A DNA stretch of 64,000 nt from contig NZ_KQ948680.1 in assembly GCF_001514145.1 (NCBI RefSeq), positions 46,407 through 110,406 of the forward strand, written 5' to 3'. The notes under the pieces were generated by a model, which had not been told where the DNA came from, made no database searches, and worked only from the letters and a program-made list of their open reading frames with translations. This document shows, in pieces, positions 9,901 through 18,121 of the stretch (positions are counted from its first letter, which is position 1; each line of letters begins with the position of its first letter). A program made the translations under genes and the position numbers. This DNA is from Streptomyces canus. Lineage in GTDB: Bacteria; Actinomycetota; Actinomycetes; Streptomycetales; Streptomycetaceae.

Positions 9901-10898
9901 AGCAGCTGATCGGGGACGCGTCCGGGGACGCGGAGCGGCTGCGTGCCGAGGCCGCCGCGACGGTCGGGCAGGCCCAGCAGCACGCGGAGCGGATCCGCAG
10001 CGAGGCCGAGCGGGTCAGGGCGGACGCGGCGGCCGCGGCCGAGGAACTGGTCAACTCCGCACGCGCGGAGGCCGATCGCACCCTCGACGAGGCCCGCCAG
10101 GACGCCAACAAGCGGCGTTCCGAGGCGGCCGAGCAGGTCGACACGCTCATCACGGAGACCGCCGCCGAGGCGGACAAGCTGCTCAGCGAGGCGCAGCAGC
10201 AGTCGCTCAAGACCACCGCTGACGCGGAGGCGCAGGCCGACACCATGGTGGGCGCGGCCCGCAAGGAGGCCGACCGGCTGGTGTCCGAGGCGACGGTCGA
10301 GGGCAACGCGCGCGTGGAGAAGGCCCGCACGGACGCGGACGAACTGCTCGTCGGTGCCCGCCGGGACGCCACCGCGATAAGGGAGCGCGCCGAGGAGCTG
10401 CGCGACCGGATCACGGGCGAGATCGAGGCGCTGCACGAGCGGGCCCGCCGTGAGGCCGCGGAGACCATGAAGTCGACCGGCGACCGCTGCGACGCGCTCA
10501 TCAAGGCCTCGGAGGAGCAGCTCGCCAAGGCCCAGGCGAAGGCCAAGGAGCTGGTCTCGGAGGCCAATTCGGAGGCCGGCAAGGTGCGTATCGCCGCGGT
10601 CAAGAAGGCCGAGGGGCTCCTCAAGGAGGCCGAGCAGAAGAAGGCCACCCTGGTCCGGGAGGCCGAGGAGCTCAAGGCCGAGGCGATCCGCGAGGCGAAG
10701 CGCACGGTCGAGGAGGGCAAGCGCGAGCTCGAGGTCCTCGTCCGCCGCCGCGAGGACATCAACACCGAGATCTCCCGTGTCCAGGATGTCCTGGAGGCAT
10801 TGGAGTCCTTCGAGGCCCCGTCGGCGGGCAAGGACGGCGGCGTCAAGGCGGGAGCCGCGGTCGGCGCCCCTCGTTCGGGTAAGCCCTCGGACAGCTGA
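6990..10898 (+). CDS. scy: Polar-growth coiled-coil scaffold Scy
   Basis: A giant (1302 residue) almost entirely alpha-helical protein of Ala, Glu, Arg and Gln. Scy is known as an apical scaffold in Streptomyces hyphae that recruits DivIVA, FilP and ParA and sets tip number. After a short N-terminal segment containing a heptad coiled coil (about 25-70) and a conserved non-helical stretch (SRPEFGGGDIGYQ near 71-83), the rod repeats an A-E-A-E-R-L/I-R-x-E-A motif to about residue 1240. This matches the 51-residue hendecad-type repeat described for the family. The tail (1260-1302) is disordered. Start is uncertain: TTG 6990 follows AGGAG, but GTG 7020 (VRGYERQE) is also plausible. filP follows. 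The antisense frame is open over its whole length, a composition artefact. Confidence 0.95.
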   Translation: MRPGDGWDRAVRGYERQEREPAADVDHLSRFEAEMERLKTEREKAIQHAEDLGYQVEVLRAKLHEARRTLMSRPEFGGGDIGYQAEQLLRNAQIQADQLRQDAERELSQVRAQTQRILQEHAEQAARLQAELHQEAVTRRQQLDQELAERRQTVESHVNENVAWAEQLRARSESQARRLLEESRAEAEQAMAAARAEAERVTSEARQRLQSEAETARAEAEQLLRRARADAERLLDTASTQAQEATDHAEQLRTSTATESDSARRQATELSRAAEQRMTEAEEALRKAQAEAEKVLTEAKSAAEKTLASAESANEQRTRTAKEQVARLVTEASQEAEATKEAAEQIVADARAEAEKIVTEAAEKARTLTAEESATQLSKAAKTAEDVLNKAQEDAQRTTRAAAEEAERIRREAETEADRLRAEAHDIAEQLKGTAKDDTKEYRAKTVELQEEARRLRGEAEQLRADAVGEGEKIRAEARKEAVQQIEEAAKTAEELLSKAKADADELRQTATTDSEKVRTEAIERATTLRRQAEETLQRTRQEADRHREEAVEQSEEIKADAERAARELHEETERAIEARRAEAADELTRLHAEAEERLAAAERALTEAREEAARIRREAAEETDRLRGEAAERIRTLHQQAEAEADRLRTEAASDASASRAEGEAVAVRLRSEAAAEAERLKSEAQDTADRVRAEAQAAAERLATEASETLAAAQEEANRRRREAEEYLGSARQEADQERERAREQSEELLASARNRVEEAQAEAVRLVEEADRRANEMVSAAEQHAQQVRDSVAGLHEQAQEEITGLRSAAEHVADRTRREAQEEADRVRSDAYSERERASEDAARIRREATAETDAAKSLAERTVSEAIAEAERLRSESTEYAQRARTEASDAIAQAEQDASRTRAEAREDANRIRSDAATQADTLITEARSEAERLTEETINDTDRLRTETVAEAERVRAESVAKAEQLIGDASGDAERLRAEAAATVGQAQQHAERIRSEAERVRADAAAAAEELVNSARAEADRTLDEARQDANKRRSEAAEQVDTLITETAAEADKLLSEAQQQSLKTTADAEAQADTMVGAARKEADRLVSEATVEGNARVEKARTDADELLVGARRDATAIRERAEELRDRITGEIEALHERARREAAETMKSTGDRCDALIKASEEQLAKAQAKAKELVSEANSEAGKVRIAAVKKAEGLLKEAEQKKATLVREAEELKAEAIREAKRTVEEGKRELEVLVRRREDINTEISRVQDVLEALESFEAPSAGKDGGVKAGAAVGAPRSGKPSDS

Positions 10899-11013
10899 CC
10901 GACTGGTCGGAATCCGGTGCCGTCTGGGGCCTTTGACCAAGTTTTTGGCAAGCCGTCCCAGGGTTAGCCACTCAAAAGGGGTGTCATTCTCCAGATCAAA
11001 CACGTATCCGCTC

Positions 11014-11041
11014 GATGACACACCGCTTCGGCCCCTAGGAT
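11014..11041 (+). promoter_or_regulatory. Putative filP promoter
   Basis: GATGAC (11014-11019) and TAGGAT (11036-11041) with a 16-bp spacer resemble sigma-HrdB -35/-10 elements and would start transcription about 35 bases before the filP ATG. Only the -10 element is close to consensus. Confidence 0.38.
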
Positions 11042-11081
11042 TCCCCCTATCACCTCACCGGTCTCATTTGACAGGAACCCC

Positions 11082-12017
11082 ATGAGCGACACTTCCCCCT
11101 ACGGCTTCGAGCTTGTGCGGCGTGGGTACGACCGCGCTCAGGTGGACGAACGGATCTCCAAGCTCGTCTCCGACCGTGACAGCGCTCTCTCCCGCATCAC
11201 CGCCCTGGAGAAGCGCATCGAGGAGCTCCACCTCGAGACGCAGAACGCCCAGGCCCAGGTCTCCGACGCCGAGCCGTCGTACGCCGGCCTCGGCGCGCGT
11301 GTCGAGAAGATCCTCCGCCTCGCCGAGGAGGAGGCCAAGGACCTGCGCGAGGAGGCCCGTCGCGCGGCCGAGCAGCACCGAGAACTCGCCGAGTCGGCGG
11401 CCCAGCAGGTCCGCAACGACGCAGAATCGTTCGCTGCGGAGCGCAAGGCCAAGGCCGAGGACGAGGGCGTCCGTATTGTCGAGAAGGCCAAGAGCGATTC
11501 CTCTCAGCTCCGTCAGGAGGCGCAGAAGGACGCGCAGCAGAAGCGCGAGGAGGCGGACGCCCTCTTCGAGGAGACCCGCGCCAAGGCCGCGCAGGCCGCC
11601 GCCGACTTCGAGACGAACCTCGCCAAGCGCCGCGAGCAGTCCGAGCGCGACCTGGCCTCGCGTCAGCAGAAGGCGGAGAAGCGTCTCGCGGAGATCGAGC
11701 ACCGCGCGGAGCAGCTGCGCCTGGAGGCCGAGAAGCTGCGCACCGACGCCGAGCGTCGCGCCCGCCAGACGGTGGAGACCGCGCAGCGCCAGGCCGAGGA
11801 CATCGTGGCCGACGCCAACGCCAAGGCCGACCGCATCCGTTCGGAATCCGAGCGGGAGCTCGCGGCTCTGACGAACCGTCGCGACTCGATCAACGCCCAG
11901 CTGACGAACGTCCGCGAGATGCTCGCCACGCTCACGGGTGCCGCGGTGGCCGCCGCCGGCAGCCCGGCCGACGACGAGCCGATCTCCCGTGGGGTTCCGG
12001 CCCAGCAGTCCCGGTAA
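11082..12017 (+). CDS. filP: Intermediate-filament-like protein FilP
   Basis: A 311-residue coiled-coil protein, matching the roughly 310 residues of S. coelicolor FilP, which assembles into filaments, binds DivIVA and adds stiffness to the hyphal tip. The N-terminal MSDTSPYGFELVRRGYD and the first coiled coil (about 20-60) recall DivIVA-type heads; a second, longer rod (about 70-285) follows, broken near PSYAGL (65-70). The tail is non-helical and Pro-containing. It is co-oriented with scy but has 183 bp and a probable promoter before it. A strong terminator follows. Confidence 0.96.
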   Translation: MSDTSPYGFELVRRGYDRAQVDERISKLVSDRDSALSRITALEKRIEELHLETQNAQAQVSDAEPSYAGLGARVEKILRLAEEEAKDLREEARRAAEQHRELAESAAQQVRNDAESFAAERKAKAEDEGVRIVEKAKSDSSQLRQEAQKDAQQKREEADALFEETRAKAAQAAADFETNLAKRREQSERDLASRQQKAEKRLAEIEHRAEQLRLEAEKLRTDAERRARQTVETAQRQAEDIVADANAKADRIRSESERELAALTNRRDSINAQLTNVREMLATLTGAAVAAAGSPADDEPISRGVPAQQSR

Positions 12018-12039
12018 CACCGCCTGACAGCTCATCAAG

Positions 12040-12075
12040 GGCCCGCACCTTCTCCCCCGACAGGTGCGGGCCTTT
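12040..12075 (+). terminator. filP terminator
   Basis: GGCCCGCACCT (12040-12050) pairs perfectly with AGGTGCGGGCC (12062-12072), an 11-bp stem with an 11-base loop followed by TTT. It also separates filP from the convergent TetR gene. Confidence 0.85.
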
Positions 12076-12089
12076 GGCGTGTCCTCGGG

Positions 12090-12650
12090 TCACCGGTGCA
12101 CGAGGGGCAGGAAGACGTCGTCGACGATCTCTTCCAGGGTGTCTTCAGTGACCGGTTCCCGGCTCAGCAGAATCTCGTGCCGCAGGAGATCCGCCGGCAG
12201 CGTCAGCACTCGTCGGGGGAGGTCGGCCGTCGGGATCTCGCCGCGCTCGGCCGCCCGCTCGACGGCGGTCCGCAACACCCCCCGCATGATGCCGAAGAAT
12301 GACGGGTCGACGTCCCGGGCCTCGGCGAGCAGCCCGTGGAGCGTGTCCGGACCGATCTGCCGCTGCCGCCCGGCGCCGGCCCGCAGCACCTCCAGTACGT
12401 CCCCGCGCAACGACCCGGTGTCCGGCACCCGGTCGGCGATCGACCCCGTGCGCTGCCGCATCGCGGCGATGACCAGTTCGGCGCGGTTGCTCCAGCGCCG
12501 GTAGAGGACCTGTTTCCCGGTTCGGGCCCGTGCGGCGACCCCCTCCATGGTCAGGCGGGCGTAGCCGACCGCTTCCAACTCGGCCCAGGCCGCGTCCAGC
12601 AGATCGGCCTCCAGAGCGGCACCGCGCCGCCGCGTGGTCTCGCCGGGCAT
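12090..12650 (-). CDS. TetR-family repressor of the adjacent MFS exporter
   Basis: A 186-residue regulator. The N-terminal helix-turn-helix domain (about 14-60) contains AWAELEAVGYARLTMEGVAA and TGKQVLYRRWSNRAEL, the standard TetR recognition helix region. The C-terminal part is the ligand-binding helical domain. The open frame runs 85 codons further upstream, but the ATG at 12650 is the natural start because the longer version would read through the operators. The gene is divergent from an MFS exporter, with two matching palindromes in the 91-bp gap, so it likely represses both genes until a drug-like ligand binds. Confidence 0.9.
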   Translation of the reverse strand: MPGETTRRRGAALEADLLDAAWAELEAVGYARLTMEGVAARARTGKQVLYRRWSNRAELVIAAMRQRTGSIADRVPDTGSLRGDVLEVLRAGAGRQRQIGPDTLHGLLAEARDVDPSFFGIMRGVLRTAVERAAERGEIPTADLPRRVLTLPADLLRHEILLSREPVTEDTLEEIVDDVFLPLVHR

Positions 12651-12670
12651 CGGCACACCCTCCCGCTTAA

Positions 12671-12729
12671 GAGACCTTGCGTCTCCTACTGGCACGAGCC
12701 TATCGTGGCCGTAAGAGACGCAACGTCTC
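12671..12729. promoter_or_regulatory. Two TetR operators
   Basis: Two 15-bp inverted repeats share the half-site GAGAC: GAGAC-cttgc-GTCTC (12671-12685) and GAGACG-caa-CGTCTC (12715-12729). Their starts are 44 bp apart, about four helical turns. They lie 20 and 64 bp upstream of the repressor start; the second ends 12 bp before the exporter ATG and touches its ribosome site. Confidence 0.75.
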
Positions 12730-12741
12730 CTAAGGAGCCTC

Positions 12742-14079
12742 ATGCCCACCGGATCCCGCCTCGACCCCGCTGTCCTCAAACTCGCCGGCATCCTCGCCCT
12801 CGGCGCCCTCACCCCCCTTCTCGACTCGACGATCGTCTCCATCGCCCTGCACACCCTCAGCCGCGATCTGAACACCTCCACGGCCGCCGCCCAGTGGGTG
12901 AGCACCGCCTATCTGCTGGCCCTCGCGATGGTGGTCCCGGTCTCCGGCTGGGCCGTGGAGCGCTTCGGCGCCCGCCGGGTCTGGCTCGGCTCGCTCACGC
13001 TCTTCCTCACCGGATCCGTGCTGTGCGGGCTCGCCTGGAACATCGGCTCACTGATCGTCTTCCGGATCCTCCAGGGCGTCGGCGCCGGACCGATGCTCCC
13101 GATGATGCAGACCCTGGTCATGCGCGCCGCCGGCGGACGCGACCTGGGCCGCCTGATGGCCGTCGTCACCCTGCCCGCCCTGGTCGTACCGATCCTCGGA
13201 CCGGTGCTGGGCGGCCTGATCGTCGGTCATCTCAGCTGGCGCTGGATCTTCTACGTCAACCTGCCCGTCTGCCTGCTCGCGCTCGCCCTGGCCGTTCGGG
13301 GCGTGCCGAAGGACACCCGGCGCCCCGGACACCGCCTCGACCTCACCGGGCTGCTGCTCCTCTCCCCCGGCCTGGCCCTGCTCGTCTACGGCCTGACGGA
13401 GACCGGTGCCGTCCGGGAGACGGCGATTGCCGTGGGCGCCGTTCTCACCGCCCTGTTCGCGGTCCACGCCCTGCGCACCCCCGAACCCCTCGTCGACCTC
13501 CGCCTGTTCGGCGACCGCGGCTTCGCCGTCTCCTCGTCGCTGATGTTCCTGAGCGGACTCGCCCTGTACGGCGGGATGTTCCTCCTGCCGCTCTACTACC
13601 AGCAGGCGCGTGGCCAGGGCGTGATCGCGGCCGGGCTGCTGCTCGCGCCACAGGGGCTCGGCAGTCTGCTGGCCCGGGTGACGGGACCGCTCACCGACCG
13701 TGTGGGCGCCCGTCCGGTCGTGGTGGCCGGGACACTGCTGACCGCACTGGGCACGCTGCCGTTCGTCCTTCGGCACCCGATGCCCGCCCTCCTCCCCCTC
13801 GCCCTCGTCATACGGGGGTTCGGGATGAGCGCCGCCAACCTGGCCGTCATGGTCGGCGCCTACCAGGGACTCGACCACACGCGCGTGCCGCACGCGAGCA
13901 CCGCCGTCCGGATCGTGCAGCAACTCGGCGGCTCCTTCGGCACCGCGGTCCTCGCCGCCGTACTCGCCCAGGGCGGCTTCCCCCGCGCCTTCCTCTGGTC
14001 GACGGCTTTCACATTCTTTGCCTCTCTCGTCGGTCTCCGTTTGCCCACAGGATTGGCATCTGCCGAACCCCGCACCTAG
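12742..14079 (+). CDS. DHA2-type MFS multidrug exporter
   Basis: A 445-residue drug:proton antiporter of the EmrB/QacA type. Visible features: the conserved membrane Asp in LLDSTIV (26-32), motif A around SGWAVERFGARRV (68-80) and motif C ILGPVLGGLIVG in segment 5. About 13-14 hydrophobic segments fit the sequence. AAGGAG lies before the ATG. Expression is probably controlled by the divergent TetR protein. The stop lies 10 bp before the following ABC ATPase, so some read-through into that operon is possible, although the functions look unrelated. Confidence 0.93.
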   Translation: MPTGSRLDPAVLKLAGILALGALTPLLDSTIVSIALHTLSRDLNTSTAAAQWVSTAYLLALAMVVPVSGWAVERFGARRVWLGSLTLFLTGSVLCGLAWNIGSLIVFRILQGVGAGPMLPMMQTLVMRAAGGRDLGRLMAVVTLPALVVPILGPVLGGLIVGHLSWRWIFYVNLPVCLLALALAVRGVPKDTRRPGHRLDLTGLLLLSPGLALLVYGLTETGAVRETAIAVGAVLTALFAVHALRTPEPLVDLRLFGDRGFAVSSSLMFLSGLALYGGMFLLPLYYQQARGQGVIAAGLLLAPQGLGSLLARVTGPLTDRVGARPVVVAGTLLTALGTLPFVLRHPMPALLPLALVIRGFGMSAANLAVMVGAYQGLDHTRVPHASTAVRIVQQLGGSFGTAVLAAVLAQGGFPRAFLWSTAFTFFASLVGLRLPTGLASAEPRT

Positions 14080-14089
14080 CGTGGTCCGC

Positions 14090-15058
14090 ATGATCGAGCT
14101 AGCGGGGTTGACGAAGCGGTACGGCGAGAAGGTGGCGGTCAACAATCTGACCTTCACCGTCAGACCGGGCATCGTCACGGGCTTCCTCGGTCCCAACGGC
14201 GCCGGCAAGTCCACCACCATGCGCATGATGCTGGGCCTGGACCGGCCCACCGCCGGGGACGTCCGCATCGACGGCAAGCACTACGACCAGCTCAAGGACC
14301 CGCTCACCTACATCGGCGCCCTGCTGGACGCCAAGGCCATGCACGGCGGGCGCAGCGCCTTCAACCACCTGCTGTGTCTCGCGCAGAGCAACGGCATCCC
14401 GAAGAAGCGGGTGGACGAGGTCCTCGACACGGTCGGTCTCACCGCCGTCGCGCGGAAGAAGGCCAAGGGCTTCTCGCTCGGCATGGGCCAGCGGCTCGGC
14501 ATCGCGGGCGCGTTGCTCGGTGACCCGCAGATCCTGATGTTCGACGAGCCGGTCAACGGGCTCGACCCCGAGGGCATCCACTGGATCCGCAACCTGATGA
14601 AGTCCCTTGCCGCGCAGGGCCGTACGGTCTTCGTCTCCTCCCACCTCATGAGCGAGATGGCGCTGACCGCCGACCACCTCGTCGTCATCGGCCAGGGGCG
14701 GCTGCTCGCCGACACCTCCATGGCCGACTTCATCGCGCAGAACTCGCGGTCCTACGTCCGCATCCGCACCCCGCAGCGCGAGCGGCTGCTCGACGTGCTG
14801 CACGCGGCCGGGGTCACCGTCGTGGAGACCGGCAACGGCACGCTGGAGGTCGACGGAAGCAAGTCCGAGTACATCGGCGAGCTGGCCGCACAGCACCAGC
14901 TCGTGCTGCACGAGCTGAGTCCCCAACAGGCCTCCCTGGAGGAGGCGTTCATGCAGCTGACCGCGGAGTCGGTCGAGTACCACGCCCACAGCGACACACC
15001 CGTCGACGCACCGCTGCCGCCCCAGCAGCAGTGGGGCGACGGCTGGAAGGGGAAGTGA
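14090..15058 (+). CDS. ABC-2 exporter ATP-binding protein (first copy)
   Basis: A 322-residue nucleotide-binding protein. Walker A is GPNGAGKS (34-41), the signature is SLGMGQ (129-134), Walker B is ILMFDEP (148-154) and the switch His lies in VFVSSHLMSEM. The C-terminal 90 residues hold the extra domain common to drug-export ATPases of the DrrA group. I start at MIELAGL (14090), not at the longer frame beginning inside the preceding gene. The permease follows after 2 bp. Closely similar to the second ATPase at 15944, so the two pairs arose by tandem duplication. The substrate is unknown. Confidence 0.93.
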   Translation: MIELAGLTKRYGEKVAVNNLTFTVRPGIVTGFLGPNGAGKSTTMRMMLGLDRPTAGDVRIDGKHYDQLKDPLTYIGALLDAKAMHGGRSAFNHLLCLAQSNGIPKKRVDEVLDTVGLTAVARKKAKGFSLGMGQRLGIAGALLGDPQILMFDEPVNGLDPEGIHWIRNLMKSLAAQGRTVFVSSHLMSEMALTADHLVVIGQGRLLADTSMADFIAQNSRSYVRIRTPQRERLLDVLHAAGVTVVETGNGTLEVDGSKSEYIGELAAQHQLVLHELSPQQASLEEAFMQLTAESVEYHAHSDTPVDAPLPPQQQWGDGWKGK

Positions 15059-15060
15059 CC

Positions 15061-15831
15061 ATGGCGGCGACCCAGGTCATCCGCTCCGAGTGGACCAAGA
15101 TCCGGTCGGTGGCCTCCACGGTGTGGACGCTCTCCCTCGCCGTGGTGGTCACCATCGGACTCGGCATCCTGATCTCGGCCCTGTCGAAGAACGAGTTCGA
15201 CAACATGAGCCGCGAGGACAAGCTCTCGTTCGACCCGACCTTCATCAGCTTCGCCGGGATGAGCCTCGGGCAGCTCGCGATGATCGTGTTCGGGGTGCTC
15301 GTCGTCTCGAACGAGTACAGCACCGGCATGATCCGCACCTCGCTGGCCGCCGTGCCGCAGCGCGGCAGCTTCCTGGTCAGCAAGATCGCGGTCGCCACCG
15401 GGCTCTCGCTGGCCGTCGGCCTCGTCACCAGCTTCCTCACGTTCTTCCTCGGGCAGGCGATGCTCGGGTCGCACCGTGCGGAGATCGGTGACCCGGGCGT
15501 GCTGCGGGCCGTGATCGGCGGCGGCGTCTACATGACCCTCATCGCGATGTTCTCGATGGGCGTCGCCGCGATGCTGCGCTCGCCGATGCTGTCGCTGGGC
15601 ATCCTGATGCCGTTCTTCTTCCTCATCTCCAACATCCTCGGCAACGTCTCGGCGACCAAGAAGATCGGCCGGTACCTGCCCGACCAGGCCGGCAGCAAGA
15701 TCATGCAGGTGGTCACGCCGATCAACGACGACACTCCCTACGGCCCCTGGGGCGGGCTCGGGATCATGGCGCTGTGGGTGGCGGCGGCGCTGATCGGCGG
15801 TTATGTCCTGTTGAAGAAGCGGGACGCGTGA
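15061..15831 (+). CDS. ABC-2 permease (first copy)
   Basis: A 256-residue membrane protein with about six segments. The N-terminal amphipathic motif RSEWTKIRSV...TVWTL and the NEYSTGMIRTSLAAVP motif are typical of ABC-2 permeases that pair with DrrA-like ATPases. Its ATG follows the ATPase stop by 2 bp, so the pair is translationally coupled. It ends with KKRDA, like the KRDV end of the second permease. Confidence 0.9.
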   Translation: MAATQVIRSEWTKIRSVASTVWTLSLAVVVTIGLGILISALSKNEFDNMSREDKLSFDPTFISFAGMSLGQLAMIVFGVLVVSNEYSTGMIRTSLAAVPQRGSFLVSKIAVATGLSLAVGLVTSFLTFFLGQAMLGSHRAEIGDPGVLRAVIGGGVYMTLIAMFSMGVAAMLRSPMLSLGILMPFFFLISNILGNVSATKKIGRYLPDQAGSKIMQVVTPINDDTPYGPWGGLGIMALWVAAALIGGYVLLKKRDA

Positions 15832-15853
15832 CGCGACGAGCCTTTGCTTTCAT

Positions 15854-15882
15854 TTGAGCGGAACCGTCAGCGCCCCGATAAG
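15854..15882 (+). promoter_or_regulatory. Promoter of second ABC operon
   Basis: TTGAGC (15854-15859) and GATAAG (15877-15882) with a 17-bp spacer lie in the 112-bp gap before the second ATPase gene and fit a housekeeping promoter. This suggests the second exporter is transcribed independently of the first. Confidence 0.5.
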
Positions 15883-15943
15883 CTCCTAACCCTTACGGGG
15901 GGCGTGTGCCCCGCTGTCCTGAACCTTGCGATGGGTGCGGAGC

Positions 15944-17242
15944 ATGATCGAGGCAGTCGGCCTGACCAAGCGCTATGGCGACAAGACCGCTGTGTACAAC
16001 CTTTCCTTCCAGGTACGTCCCGGTGCCGTCACCGGCTTCCTGGGCCCCAACGGCTCGGGCAAGTCGACGACCATGCGGATGATCCTCGGCCTGGACAACC
16101 CCACCTCGGGGCAGGTGACGATCGGCGGCTACCCGTATCGCAGGCTGCCCAACGCGGCCCGGCAGGTCGGCGCGCTCCTCGACGCCAAGGCGGTGCACGG
16201 CGGGCGGGCCGCCCGTAACCACCTGCTGTGCCTGGCCCAGCTGTCCGGGATCCCGGCCCGCAGGGTGGACGAGGTGCTGGGCGTGGTCGGCCTCCAGGAC
16301 GTGGCCAGGAAGCGTTCCAAGGGCTTCTCCCTCGGCATGGGGCAGCGGCTCGGGATCGCGGCCGCGCTGCTCGGCGACCCCCAGGTGCTGCTCTTCGACG
16401 AGCCGGTCAACGGGCTCGACCCCGAGGGCATCCTGTGGGTGCGCAACCTCATGAAGGCGCTCGCGGCGGAGGGCCGTACGGTCTTCGTCTCCTCCCACCT
16501 CATGAGCGAGATGGCGCTGACCGCGGACCATCTCATCGTCATCGGACGCGGGCAGCTGCTCGCCGACATGAACATCCAGGACTTCATCGCCGCGAACTCC
16601 GCGGGCTTCGCGCGGGTGCGGACGCCGGACACCGAGCCGCAGCTGCGCGAGAAGCTGTCGGCCGCGATCACCGAGGCGGGCGGGCACGTCCTGCCCGAGC
16701 AGGACGGGGCGCTGCGGGTCACGGGACTGGCCCTCCCCCGCATCAGCGACATCGCGCACGACACGGACGTACGCCTGTGGGAGCTGTCGCCGCACCAGGC
16801 CTCGCTGGAGGAGGCCTACATGCGGATGACGCAGGGCGCGGTGGACTACCGCTCGACCATCGACCAGAAGGCGGGGCTGATGCAGCCCCTGCCGCCGGGC
16901 GCGCAGCCCCCCATGCCGGTCCCGGGCCAGGGCCAGCCGGGCTGGTACGCCCCGCCGCCGCCCCAGCAGGGCGGGCAGCCGTTCGCAGCCCCGCAGGGGC
17001 AGGCGCAGGCGGGCCCGTACGGCGGTCCTGGCGCCGGCACGCCCAATCCGTACGCCCAGGCGGGCCCCGCGGCTCGCCAGGGCCTGCCTCAGCCGCCCTT
17101 CCAGGCGCCGGCGGCTCCGCCCTCCGCCGCCCCGCCCGGAGGAGCCTTCCCGACCGCACCCGCGCCGCAGCCGCAGACCGCCGCTCCTGCGCCGCAGGCC
17201 TCCGCTCCCGCCACCCCGACCAAGCCCGAGGACGTCCGATGA
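15944..17242 (+). CDS. ABC-2 exporter ATP-binding protein with Pro/Gln-rich tail (second copy)
   Basis: A 432-residue paralogue of the protein at 14090. Walker A is GPNGSGKS, the signature SLGMGQ and Walker B VLLFDEP. It differs in a tail of about 120 residues (from about 312) rich in Pro, Gln, Ala and Gly that has no counterpart in the first copy. Such tails are probably disordered and could tether or interact with other envelope proteins; this is inference. The ATG is preceded by GGAG. Its TGA overlaps the ATG of the permease gene (ATGA). Confidence 0.92.
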   Translation: MIEAVGLTKRYGDKTAVYNLSFQVRPGAVTGFLGPNGSGKSTTMRMILGLDNPTSGQVTIGGYPYRRLPNAARQVGALLDAKAVHGGRAARNHLLCLAQLSGIPARRVDEVLGVVGLQDVARKRSKGFSLGMGQRLGIAAALLGDPQVLLFDEPVNGLDPEGILWVRNLMKALAAEGRTVFVSSHLMSEMALTADHLIVIGRGQLLADMNIQDFIAANSAGFARVRTPDTEPQLREKLSAAITEAGGHVLPEQDGALRVTGLALPRISDIAHDTDVRLWELSPHQASLEEAYMRMTQGAVDYRSTIDQKAGLMQPLPPGAQPPMPVPGQGQPGWYAPPPPQQGGQPFAAPQGQAQAGPYGGPGAGTPNPYAQAGPAARQGLPQPPFQAPAAPPSAAPPGGAFPTAPAPQPQTAAPAPQASAPATPTKPEDVR

Positions 17243-18117
17243 GCACCCCGCAGCCCTCGATGCCGCAGGCCCAGGCCGCCGTGCCGAACCGGCAGCCGGC
17301 GGACGGGTCGTCGTACCCCGGTTACACCTCGCCGATTCCCGTCGTGCGCACCCATCTCGGGAACGCCATCGCGTCGGAGTGGACGAAGATCCGGACGGTG
17401 CGGTCGACGATCTGGACGCTGGGCGTGTTCGTGCTGCTCGTGATCGGGATCGGGGTCGGCGTCGCCGCGCTGGTCGCGGCCAACGCCTCCCCCGAGGACC
17501 TGAACAACGACAGTCCGCTGTCGTTGGGCTTCTTCGGGCTGCTGCTCGGCAGCATGTGCGTCATCACGCTCGGTGTGCTGACCACGGCCTCGGAGTACGG
17601 CACCGGAATGATCCGTACGACGATGGTCGCCTGCCCCTCCCGCGGCCGCGTCCTCACGGCGAAGGCGGTCGTGTTCTTCGCCGTCGCCTTCGTGACCACC
17701 CTCGTCTCGGTCCTCGTCGTCGCCCTCGCGGACGTGGCCCTGCTGGACGGAGCCCGGACCCCGACCGGCCAGGAGTGGCTGAAGGGCACCATCGGCATCT
17801 CGCTCTACATCGCCCTGCTCGGCCTGTTCTCGCTGATCATCGGCTCGATCATCCGGCACTCGGCGGGCGCGATCACCATCATGATCGGTGTCGTGCTGGC
17901 CCCGCTGGTCATCGCGCTGTTCATGGTCGCGCGGTCCCTGGAGGGCCTGCGCCAGGCATTGTTCGAGTACTCCATCCCGAACCAGCTCAGCGTGTTCTAC
18001 TCCAACTCCCTCACCGACAGCGGCCCCTCGGGCTGGGACCCGCTGTGGATCATCGTCGGCGTGACGGCCGCGGCGTTCGCCTGCGCCTTCGCCCTGCTGG
18101 AGAAGCGGGACGTCTGA
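17239..18117 (+). CDS. ABC-2 permease (second copy)
   Basis: A 292-residue membrane protein with about six segments, homologous to the first permease (ASEWTKIRTVRSTIWTL; SEYGTGMIRTTMVACP). It has an extra, Pro/Gln-rich cytoplasmic N-terminus of about 35 residues, matching the low-complexity tail of its ATPase. The start is fixed by the ATGA overlap with the ATPase gene. Four bp separate its stop from the convergent gene downstream. Confidence 0.9.
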   Translation: MSTPQPSMPQAQAAVPNRQPADGSSYPGYTSPIPVVRTHLGNAIASEWTKIRTVRSTIWTLGVFVLLVIGIGVGVAALVAANASPEDLNNDSPLSLGFFGLLLGSMCVITLGVLTTASEYGTGMIRTTMVACPSRGRVLTAKAVVFFAVAFVTTLVSVLVVALADVALLDGARTPTGQEWLKGTIGISLYIALLGLFSLIIGSIIRHSAGAITIMIGVVLAPLVIALFMVARSLEGLRQALFEYSIPNQLSVFYSNSLTDSGPSGWDPLWIIVGVTAAAFACAFALLEKRDV

Positions 18118-18121
18118 TCCC

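Noticed and set aside
6753..11021. A 1422-codon open frame antisense to scy
   Set aside because: It is rich in Leu, Gly and Arg, mirrors the A-E-A repeat of scy and has no domain. Long antisense frames are expected from the GC-rich third positions of such a repetitive gene.
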